DNA from: CAMTWJ01 sp964643605
GTDB taxonomy: Bacteria; Patescibacteriota; Saccharimonadia; Saccharimonadales; 2-12-FULL-41-12
Reading direction: 5' to 3'
DNA: 26,327 bases
NCBI GenBank assembly: GCA_964643605.1
Contig: CAZXTF010000009.1
Coordinates: forward strand, 1 to 26,327
Shown in pieces: positions 1 through 5,794 of this stretch. Made by a program: the position numbers and the translations under genes. Below the pieces are notes generated by a model, which saw nothing but the letters and a program-made list of their open reading frames with translations, did no database searches and was not told where the DNA came from. How positions within the stretch are numbered: position 1 is the first letter of the stretch; each line of letters begins with the position of its first letter.

Positions 1-389
1 TGCAGGGCAACATCAGCTCGGGAGTGGTGGCTTTTTAGTCGACGAAACCCCGACGAAGCAAGTAACTTGTCGTCTTCTCCCAGGCTATCGTCTTCCTTCA
101 TCGTGCCGATTAGACGACGAACTGCTTTTTTAGCAGCACTGTTCTCAACCAGCGGTGCCAGCGTTTGGGCTATATCGTCACGTCGCTTTGGTGATACTTT
201 GGCCGAGCCGAGATCTTTTAAGCCATTTATCACTACAAAACCAGCTGGAGTTACTTCACCTTGTTCGGGATTAAAGAGGGTAGGCATTTCGGTTGGAACG
301 CCGTCTTTGGTTTGCATCATTTGCTCGAATTGTTGTTCGGGTAGGAGTTCTTTGGTGTTTGTGTGTGCTGGGTTTTGGGATGTGTTCAT
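1..389 (-). CDS. Hypothetical protein, N-terminal part (runs off left edge)
   Basis: An uninterrupted minus-strand frame starts at ATG (389-387) and stays open to base 1, giving about 129 residues with no stop. The visible part begins MNTSQNPAHTNTK and is polar, Gln/Asn/Thr-rich at the start, then has a more ordered stretch (PAGFVVINGLKDLG, then a Lys/Arg-rich KRRDD segment and an acidic EDDSLGEDD segment). No signal peptide, membrane span or known motif is visible, and I do not recognise the family. The start is supported by a near-consensus sigma70 promoter ending 6 bases before the ATG (see the promoter at 396-424). It is transcribed divergently from prfB. The C-terminal part lies outside the window, so function cannot be judged. 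Confidence 0.7.
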   Translation of the reverse strand, partial: MNTSQNPAHTNTKELLPEQQFEQMMQTKDGVPTEMPTLFNPEQGEVTPAGFVVINGLKDLGSAKVSPKRRDDIAQTLAPLVENSAAKKAVRRLIGTMKEDDSLGEDDKLLASSGFRRLKSHHSRADVAL

Positions 390-395
390 CTTATT

Positions 396-424
396 ATTGT
401 AGCATAAGCTTGATAATTCGTCAA
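396..424 (-). promoter_or_regulatory. Sigma70-like promoter for the minus-strand gene at 389, leaderless geometry
   Basis: Read on the minus strand: TTGACG (424-419), a 17-base spacer ending in TGC, then TACAAT (401-396). Only 6 bases separate the -10 box from the ATG at 389, so transcription should start at or next to the A of the start codon. This is one of the best promoters in the window and predicts a leaderless mRNA. Confidence 0.75.
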
Positions 425-477
425 TATCATAACTATATCATTTGTAGCTACCAGAGGACTTAGGGTAGTCTATATAT

Positions 478-1560
478 ATGCAAGATATTCTAGCTGCTTT
501 GGCAGCGTTACTCAAGCAGACAGACGAAGCCATGCAAAACATCGATGTTGCAGGCAAAAAGACCGAGCTGGAAGAACTTAAAAAAGAATCTGAAACCCCA
601 GATTTTTGGCAGGATAATCAGGCCGCTCAAGCAACTATGCAAAAGATATCTAGTCTCGAGGAGCAAACATCGGGCTGGATACAGCTGCAAAAATCGCTCA
701 AAGAGCTGGAAGAACTCGTTAATTTGCAAGATGAATCATTGCGACCTGAGATAGAAGCTCAGCTGCAGAACCTACAAACGCAGTTCGAGCAAAAGCAGTA
801 CGAACTGGCCTATAGTGGGCCGCATGATCACGGTAATGCGATTGTTGGCTTTTATGCTGGAGCAGGTGGTACCGATGCCCAAGATTGGGCGGGCATGTTG
901 CTGCGCATGTATACTCGCTTTGCCGAAAAGCAAGGTTATAAAGTAGCATTGCTCGATGAGTCGAGCGGAGACGAAGCGGGGATCAAGAGTGCTACCTTGG
1001 AGATAAAAGGTAATCTAGCCTACGGTAAACTACGAGGCGAAAATGGCGTACATCGTTTAGTTCGCCTCAGTCCGTTTAACTCCGATAATTTGCGTCAGAC
1101 TAGCTTTGCTAAGGTAGAGGTGCTGCCCGAGATCGACAGGCCCGAGCAAGTGCCACTCGACGAAAAAGATCTAAAAATAGATGTTTTTCGGGCTGGCGGG
1201 CATGGTGGGCAAAGCGTTAATACTACGGATTCGGCCGTGCGGGTAACGCATATCCCGACAGGTATTACGGTGAGTATCCAGAACGAGCGCAGCCAAATCC
1301 AGAACAAAGAAACAGCATTAACTATTTTGCGCTCCAAGCTTGCGGCATTACAAATAGAACAGCACAAAGAAACTATTGCCGAACTCAAAGGCCCCAACCA
1401 AGCCAACGAGTGGGGCAGCCAAATCCGCAACTACGTGCTGCATCCATACAAGCAAGTTAAGGATTTGCGCACCAAATACGAAACAACAGATGTCGACAAA
1501 GTCCTCGATGGTGATCTAGCCCAACTCATAAAAGCTTACACTGAGCAGGCTGTCTCTTAA
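478..1560 (+). CDS. prfB: Peptide chain release factor 2 (RF2)
   Basis: RF2 recognises UGA and UAA stop codons in the ribosomal A site and triggers peptidyl-tRNA hydrolysis. The protein is 360 aa, the usual size. The N-terminal helical domain (about 1-110) is followed by the codon-recognition domain with the SPF tripeptide at residues 198-200, which marks RF2 rather than RF1 (PxT), and by the catalytic GGQ at 243-245 in the context RAGGHGGQSVN. It reads in one frame from ATG 478, so the autoregulatory +1 frameshift (CUU UGA C) common in bacterial prfB is absent. No Shine-Dalgarno motif is well placed; a weak -10-like TAGTCT (466-471) ends 6 bases before the ATG, so this may also be a leaderless start. 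ftsE follows after 27 bases with its own promoter. Confidence 0.97.
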   Translation: MQDILAALAALLKQTDEAMQNIDVAGKKTELEELKKESETPDFWQDNQAAQATMQKISSLEEQTSGWIQLQKSLKELEELVNLQDESLRPEIEAQLQNLQTQFEQKQYELAYSGPHDHGNAIVGFYAGAGGTDAQDWAGMLLRMYTRFAEKQGYKVALLDESSGDEAGIKSATLEIKGNLAYGKLRGENGVHRLVRLSPFNSDNLRQTSFAKVEVLPEIDRPEQVPLDEKDLKIDVFRAGGHGGQSVNTTDSAVRVTHIPTGITVSIQNERSQIQNKETALTILRSKLAALQIEQHKETIAELKGPNQANEWGSQIRNYVLHPYKQVKDLRTKYETTDVDKVLDGDLAQLIKAYTEQAVS

Positions 1561-1570
1561 GTCAGGCCTT

Positions 1571-1579
1571 TGCTATAAT
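1571..1579 (+). promoter_or_regulatory. Extended -10 promoter for ftsE
   Basis: TGC followed by the perfect -10 box TATAAT (1574-1579), with only 8 bases before the ftsE ATG at 1588. The expected start of transcription falls on or within two bases of the ATG. No clear -35 box is seen at the usual distance; the extended TGn motif may compensate. Confidence 0.7.
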
Positions 1580-1587
1580 GCTTATAT

Positions 1588-2271
1588 ATGATTCTGTTGG
1601 ACAGGGTAAACAAGGCATACACCAAGAAGGGCGAGTCTGCGCTGCATCGGATTAATCTGCACGTGGAGCCAAAAGAATTTGTGATTATCATCGGTCCGTC
1701 CGGAGCAGGCAAGTCGACGCTGCTCAAGCTACTAACCCGTGAAGAGCGCCCCACGAGTGGCAAGATCATCGTAGGTGGGATCGACTACGATAAATTAAAA
1801 GACCGTAATATTCCGCAACTGCGCCGAAAGATTGGTGTGGTGTTCCAGGACTTCAAGCTGCTTTCTAACAAGACCGTGTTCGAAAACGTGGCATTTGCAC
1901 TCGAGATTGTGGGCATGAGTAACCGAGAGATTGAGCACACCGTGCCGAAAGTTCTGAATATTGTGGGGCTAAAAGGCAAAGAAAATAGTTATCCAACCGA
2001 GCTTTCTGGTGGAGAGCGGCAGCGTGTGGCGATTGCTCGAGCAGTGGTGCGCCAGCCTAAAATATTGATTGCCGACGAGCCCACTGGTAACCTCGATCCA
2101 AAGCACGCCTGGGATGTTATCCGAGTTTTAGAAAAAATTAATCGCTACGGTACTACGGTACTTTTGACCACGCATAACCAAGAAGTGGTAAACCGCCTAA
2201 AACGGCGAGTGATTCGGATTGAAAAGGGTAGGATCGTGAGCGATAAAGCAGGTGGAGCATACAAAGAGTGA
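1588..2271 (+). CDS. ftsE: Cell division ATP-binding protein FtsE
   Basis: FtsE is the cytoplasmic ATPase of the FtsEX complex, which uses ATP hydrolysis to switch on peptidoglycan hydrolases outside the membrane. The 227-aa protein is a single ABC domain with Walker A GPSGAGKST at residues 36-44, the Q-loop region VVFQDFKLL, signature LSGGERQ starting at 139, Walker B ILIADEP around 159-165 and the H-loop histidine in LLTTHN. The length and the MILLDRVNKAY start match the family. The stop overlaps the ftsX GTG start by 4 bases (GTGA), so the two are translationally coupled. The next two downstream genes encode coiled-coil peptidoglycan hydrolases, the usual FtsEX partners. There is no room for a ribosome binding site after the -10 box. 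Confidence 0.96.
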   Translation: MILLDRVNKAYTKKGESALHRINLHVEPKEFVIIIGPSGAGKSTLLKLLTREERPTSGKIIVGGIDYDKLKDRNIPQLRRKIGVVFQDFKLLSNKTVFENVAFALEIVGMSNREIEHTVPKVLNIVGLKGKENSYPTELSGGERQRVAIARAVVRQPKILIADEPTGNLDPKHAWDVIRVLEKINRYGTTVLLTTHNQEVVNRLKRRVIRIEKGRIVSDKAGGAYKE

Positions 2272-3224
2272 AGCGTGAACTAGACTTTAAACACCGGATG
2301 ATTACTTTTTTCCGTATCTTGCGGTCTGGTGTACACAACGTTTTTCGCAACGCCTGGCTTAGCGTAGCGGCGGTTGCAGTGATGCTGGTGGCTTTGGTGA
2401 TTATTTTGTCCACGGTAGTTCTTAATATAATGGCCAACAATGCCATCGGCGAGCTGTCCAAAAGTTTGAAAGTATCGATTTATCTAAAAGATGAGGCCAC
2501 CAAAGAAAAAATAAAGGAGCTAGAAAAAGCAGTTTTGACTAATCCTGAGGTCGAGAGTATCGATTTTGTATCAAAAGAGCAGGCACAGGAACGCTTTACT
2601 AATAGCTTTAAAAATGACGAGCAGCTACTGGAAGGGCTGACGCTTCTTGGTGGTGATACATTGCCGGCTTCTTATGAGGTGAGCGTAAAAGATCTTAGCA
2701 AACTAAACGAAGTAGAAAGAATTGCCAACCAAGAAGAGTTTAAAGATGTGGTCGACAGTATTACGCTGGGGCGAACTGATGCTCGCAAAACTATCGACCG
2801 AGCCGCCTCAGCGCAAAAATTTATAACCACAGCTAGTATCTTGGCGGCGACTATATTTACCATCATCTCGGTATTAATTATCTTCAACACGATTCGAATC
2901 GCTATCTTTACTCGGAGCGAAGAAATCCGCAACATGAAGCTTATTGGCGCAACTCCGGGGTATATTCGTGGTCCGTTCTTGGTTGAGACAACATTGTATG
3001 GTGTGGTGGCAGGGGTGATAGCAGCAACAGCAGTGTATTCGATAATCTTGTCGATTGGCTCAAAGCTTGCCAACCAACAAGAGTTTGCTGCAACGTACGA
3101 GCTCTTTACTAAACCGTCGACAGCAGTTGCGGTGTATATAGGCACAATCTTGGTTGGTATATTGGTAGGTATTTTCTCCAGCGCACTTGCTATGGAGAAG
3201 CACCTAAAACTTAAGCGTTGGTAA
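2268..3224 (+). CDS. ftsX: Cell division permease-like protein FtsX
   Basis: FtsX is the membrane partner of FtsE; its extracytoplasmic loop binds the coiled coil of an EnvC/PcsB/CwlO/RipC-type hydrolase or adaptor. The 318-aa protein has the expected layout: a short cytoplasmic N-terminus, TM1 at about 30-54, a large extracellular domain (about 55-180) with the family-typical SIYLKDEAT and VESIDFVSKEQA segments, then TM2 (about 185-208), TM3 (about 237-258) and TM4 (about 286-308). The conserved cytoplasmic segment RSEEIRNMKLIGATPGYIRGPF sits between TM2 and TM3. Start is GTG 2268 overlapping the ftsE stop (GTGA). The leader and promoter for the next gene begin within 12 bases of its stop. 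Confidence 0.95.
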   Translation: MKRELDFKHRMITFFRILRSGVHNVFRNAWLSVAAVAVMLVALVIILSTVVLNIMANNAIGELSKSLKVSIYLKDEATKEKIKELEKAVLTNPEVESIDFVSKEQAQERFTNSFKNDEQLLEGLTLLGGDTLPASYEVSVKDLSKLNEVERIANQEEFKDVVDSITLGRTDARKTIDRAASAQKFITTASILAATIFTIISVLIIFNTIRIAIFTRSEEIRNMKLIGATPGYIRGPFLVETTLYGVVAGVIAATAVYSIILSIGSKLANQQEFAATYELFTKPSTAVAVYIGTILVGILVGIFSSALAMEKHLKLKRW

Positions 3225-3232
3225 TACGCTTG

Positions 3233-3241
3233 TGTTAAAAT
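3233..3241 (+). promoter_or_regulatory. Extended -10 promoter for the M23-type hydrolase
   Basis: TGT followed by TAAAAT (3236-3241) just after the ftsX stop. No convincing -35 box is seen. Transcription would begin near 3248, leaving an untranslated leader of about 115 bases before the ATG at 3363, by far the longest leader in the window. Confidence 0.5.
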
Positions 3242-3247
3242 AGATAG

Positions 3248-3362
3248 TTCAGCCTCTCGTTAATGAGAGAGGCCACAGGCAACTTGAAACGAAAAGAACT
3301 TTTGAAAAATCTAAAAAGGGAAGGAACGTAGCCCCTTGCTATAACGACCAAAAAGGAGCACA
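3248..3362 (+). promoter_or_regulatory. Long structured 5' leader upstream of the M23-type hydrolase
   Basis: This is most of the longest non-coding stretch in the window. It holds a perfect 7-bp hairpin (GCCTCTC at 3252-3258 with GAGAGGC at 3267-3273), a weaker AAAAG/TTTT pairing near 3291-3305, an AAGGG/CCCTT pairing around 3316-3337 enclosing AAGGAACGTAG, a TATAAC box near 3341 that could be an internal -10, and a strong Shine-Dalgarno AAGGAG 5 bases before the ATG at 3363. The structure and length stand out in a genome where many genes appear to have no leader. It may be a cis-regulatory RNA; I cannot assign it to a known riboswitch class by eye. Confidence 0.45.
3252..3273 (+). repeat. 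Perfect hairpin in the hydrolase leader
   Basis: Inverted repeat GCCTCTC / GAGAGGC with an 8-base loop. It begins a few bases after the predicted transcription start and is not followed by a T-run, so it is unlikely to be a terminator. It could protect the 5' end of the mRNA or form the first stem of a regulatory RNA. Confidence 0.6.
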
Positions 3363-4514
3363 ATGGTAGATATATACTCTAATCAAAAATCAAACATGCA
3401 AAAACTAAAAAAGAATCAGGTATATAAAAGAGTCTCAACGCTACTAGTGGCAGTAGTAGCTCTAGCCTCATTTACTATTCCTGCCATTGTGCATGCACAG
3501 TCTACGTCGGATCTTCGGAGTCAATCGGCGCAATTGCAAAAAGAAATTGAGGACAATAAAAAGCATGCGGCTCATCTAAAGGCCGAAGGCGACACCCTCA
3601 AAAACGCTATTGCCTCACTCGATGTTCAGATAAACCAAGCTACCACCCAAATCCAGCTCACCAGCACCAAGATTAAGCAATTGCAGGTTGAGCTAGACAA
3701 CGCCCAAAAAGAACTCGACCGCCAGAAAGGCTTACTCAAAGCCAACATGCGAGCTCTCTACAAAAGAGGTGATGCCTCCTCGGTAGAACTTATCGTAGGA
3801 AGTGATAGTTTTTCACAATACATCGACGAACAAGAGTACCTAGAACGTCTTAAGCTCGGTATCCAAGAATCAACCACCAAGGTAATTGCCCTCAAACAAC
3901 AGATTGCTAGCCAGCAGGAGGAGCAGAAGGAGCAGCTTGCAATACAGGAGTCATCTAAAAAATCTCTCGATGATGCACGTAACGGTAGGGCGCAGTTGTT
4001 AGCACAAACGCAGGGACAAGAAGCCAGATATCGCCAAGTTGCTAGTGATTTGCAGGCCAAGCGTGAGAAAGTTGAGAAGCAGTTGGCCGCACGGCTTCTA
4101 GCTGGAAGCTACACCAGCTTGGGCAGAGTAGAGGCAGGGCAGATGATTGGCCGAGTTGGCATGACAGGCTTTACGTTTGGTCCTCATCTACACTTCGAAG
4201 TCAGAGGTAGCAACTTTAATCCAATTAATCCGTATAGTAACGGGCTTGGTGGTAGTATGACCTGGCCAGTGCCTGCATCAGGTAGTGTCTCTCAGGGGTT
4301 TGGCTGTGTTGCAGAATCGTATTACTCAACAAAATGTAGTGGTGGTGGGAGCTTACACGCAGGAGTTGATATAGCTGCAAGTCTTGGCTCTCCAATTGTT
4401 GCAGCAAAAAGTGGAACTATTATCCATCGAGCAAATGATGGAGATGGTTATGGAAACAAGGTTATTATCCGTCACGACGACGGCACATTTACGTTGTATG
4501 CTCACTTGCAATAA
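3363..4514 (+). CDS. Secreted coiled-coil M23 (LytM/EnvC-like) peptidoglycan hydrolase with permuted catalytic domain
   Basis: Predicted exported murein endopeptidase or FtsEX-activated hydrolase. Start ATG 3363 follows AAGGAG. Residues 1-45 form a signal peptide with a likely cut after VHA (about 45); residues about 50-245 are a long Gln/Lys/Glu-rich coiled coil of the EnvC/PcsB type. The M23 motifs then come in unusual order: the segment normally at the C-terminus (GQMIGRVGMTG, then PHLH at 274-277) occupies about 250-291, a linker SNGLGGS follows (292-298), then the normally N-terminal half: WPVPASG, GFG, HAGVD with zinc ligands H332 and D336, GYGNKVIIRHDDG, and YAHL with H381. The protein ends at 383. 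All expected zinc and catalytic residues are present but circularly permuted. It shares a 343-bp identical coiled-coil segment with the next gene. M23 assignment is firm; activity is inferred. Confidence 0.88.
   Translation: MVDIYSNQKSNMQKLKKNQVYKRVSTLLVAVVALASFTIPAIVHAQSTSDLRSQSAQLQKEIEDNKKHAAHLKAEGDTLKNAIASLDVQINQATTQIQLTSTKIKQLQVELDNAQKELDRQKGLLKANMRALYKRGDASSVELIVGSDSFSQYIDEQEYLERLKLGIQESTTKVIALKQQIASQQEEQKEQLAIQESSKKSLDDARNGRAQLLAQTQGQEARYRQVASDLQAKREKVEKQLAARLLAGSYTSLGRVEAGQMIGRVGMTGFTFGPHLHFEVRGSNFNPINPYSNGLGGSMTWPVPASGSVSQGFGCVAESYYSTKCSGGGSLHAGVDIAASLGSPIVAAKSGTIIHRANDGDGYGNKVIIRHDDGTFTLYAHLQ
3586..3928 (+). repeat. Perfect 343-bp direct repeat, copy 1
   Basis: Bases 3586-3928 are identical, base for base by eye, to 4773-5115 (offset 1187). 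They encode the central coiled coil of both neighbouring hydrolases. After an 82-base divergent stretch of equal length, a further 23 bases (4011-4033) again match the second gene at the same offset. Sequences on either side diverge strongly, so this looks like a recent gene-conversion tract. Confidence 0.95.
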
Positions 4515-4534
4515 CACCTCAAAAGCAGTATAAT
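4506..4534 (+). promoter_or_regulatory. Sigma70-like promoter for the CHAP hydrolase gene
   Basis: TTGCAA (4506-4511), a 17-base spacer and TATAAT (4529-4534). The -35 box lies in the last codons of the upstream M23 gene and abuts its TAA stop. The predicted transcript starts near 4541 and has an A-rich leader of about 36 bases with no Shine-Dalgarno motif before ATG 4577. Confidence 0.75.
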
Positions 4535-4576
4535 GCTTGTGGTTAGTTTCAAAATAAAAAACCAAACAAAAACACC

Positions 4577-5710
4577 ATGGCTAAAAAACAAATTGTAAAA
4601 GTAAGTTTTGTACCTATTTTGGTAGGTGTTTTGTTATTTGGTTTTATGGGAGCACCGTTTTTGAGTACTGGCCGAAGTGCGGCTCAATCTGTTCAAGAGC
4701 TTCGTAATCGAGCCGCTGCATTGCAGCAAGAGATCAATGCGAGTAATGCTCAGGCTTCACAGCTAGCCCAACAAGGCGACACCCTCAAAAACGCTATTGC
4801 CTCACTCGATGTTCAGATAAACCAAGCTACCACCCAAATCCAGCTCACCAGCACCAAGATTAAGCAATTGCAGGTTGAGCTAGACAACGCCCAAAAAGAA
4901 CTCGACCGCCAGAAAGGCTTACTCAAAGCCAACATGCGAGCTCTCTACAAAAGAGGTGATGCCTCCTCGGTAGAACTTATCGTAGGAAGTGATAGTTTTT
5001 CACAATACATCGACGAACAAGAGTACCTAGAACGTCTTAAGCTCGGTATCCAAGAATCAACCACCAAGGTAATTGCCCTCAAACAACAGATTGCTAGCCA
5101 GCAGGAGGAGCAGAAAAATCTTAAGAAACAGCAAGAGGCGCAACGAGGCTTAATCCAAAAGGCGAAGGCCGAGCAAGCTGCAATCTTGGCCGAAACACAG
5201 GGACAAGAAGCCAGATATCGTGAGCGAAGTTCGCAACTGCAGAAGCAACAAGCTAATTTGCTAGCACAGATTGTGTCACGAAGTACGGTTATCTCGGGAG
5301 TAGGAACGGGTTCGTATCCATGGGCTAGCTACCGAGAAGGTTCTTGGACTCACGGAGGTTCTTGCAACTACGGCGATGATATTGACCCATGGGGTTACTG
5401 TTACCGACAGTGTGTATCTTTTGCCGCATGGCGTTTGTACTCGACTGGCAAAACTCCCCCCAAGAACTATGGTAATGCCGAAAACTGGGACGACGCAGCT
5501 CGAGCTCGAGGTATCCCAACTGGCAAAACTCCCCAAGTTGGGGCGATCGCTGTCTGGAATGGTTATGAAGGACATGTTGCATATGTAGAAGAAGTGTTGG
5601 GCGGTGGCAAAGTCCGTATCAGTGAATACAATGCCGTGCCAGCTCTTCAGGGGCGCTACTCCCAGCGTATTATCAATGCTGGCGATCCTGCAGCGTATAT
5701 CTACTTCTAG
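4577..5710 (+). CDS. Secreted coiled-coil CHAP-domain peptidoglycan hydrolase (PcsB-like)
   Basis: Predicted exported amidase or endopeptidase that cuts peptidoglycan, of the architecture seen in FtsEX-dependent PcsB. The 377-aa protein has a signal peptide at about 1-37 (cut near SAAQS), a coiled coil from about 40 to 225, and a C-terminal CHAP domain (about 245-377) with the nucleophile C279 in YRQCVSFAAW, H333 in EGHVAYVEE, and the third polar residue in SEYN (349-352). It ends AAYIYF, as usual for the domain. The coiled coil contains the second copy of the 343-bp repeat. It lies after ftsEX and the M23 hydrolase but has its own promoter, so the two hydrolases can be expressed separately. 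The leader before the ATG is A-rich and lacks a Shine-Dalgarno sequence. Confidence 0.92.
   Translation: MAKKQIVKVSFVPILVGVLLFGFMGAPFLSTGRSAAQSVQELRNRAAALQQEINASNAQASQLAQQGDTLKNAIASLDVQINQATTQIQLTSTKIKQLQVELDNAQKELDRQKGLLKANMRALYKRGDASSVELIVGSDSFSQYIDEQEYLERLKLGIQESTTKVIALKQQIASQQEEQKNLKKQQEAQRGLIQKAKAEQAAILAETQGQEARYRERSSQLQKQQANLLAQIVSRSTVISGVGTGSYPWASYREGSWTHGGSCNYGDDIDPWGYCYRQCVSFAAWRLYSTGKTPPKNYGNAENWDDAARARGIPTGKTPQVGAIAVWNGYEGHVAYVEEVLGGGKVRISEYNAVPALQGRYSQRIINAGDPAAYIYF
4773..5115 (+). repeat. Perfect 343-bp direct repeat, copy 2
   Basis: This is the second copy of the repeat at 3586-3928. The trailing 23-base match is at 5198-5220. Because both matching tracts sit at exactly the same offset (1187), the two genes are colinear here without indels. 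Confidence 0.95.
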
Positions 5711-5743
5711 ACAAAATGTTCGCTCGCTCTAATGGTTTTGGTG

Positions 5744-5749
5744 TAAAAT
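5744..5749 (+). promoter_or_regulatory. -10 box for the S41 protease gene
   Basis: TAAAAT preceded by GTG. It would give a leader of about 38 bases that contains the GAGGGAG ribosome binding site at 5776-5782. No clear -35 box is seen. Confidence 0.4.
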
Positions 5750-5794
5750 AAGACCTAACCAAGAGTCTAAAAAGCGAGGGAGCGGTGAGCATCT

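Noticed and set aside
67..402. Plus-strand open frame of 111 codons
   Set aside because: It is antisense to a better minus-strand frame that runs from 389 to the edge behind a near-consensus promoter; its product is Ser/Arg-rich low-complexity sequence typical of a shadow frame.
3248..3362. Firm call of a cyclic-di-AMP (ydaO) riboswitch
   Set aside because: The gene context fits, but only short fragments resemble the consensus and I could not lay out the conserved stems, so it is listed only as a candidate structured leader.
5445..5536. Short direct repeat ACTGGCAAAACTCCCC inside the CHAP domain
   Set aside because: Two 16-base copies encode TGKTP twice in the domain; too short and too few to be a mobile or CRISPR-like repeat.
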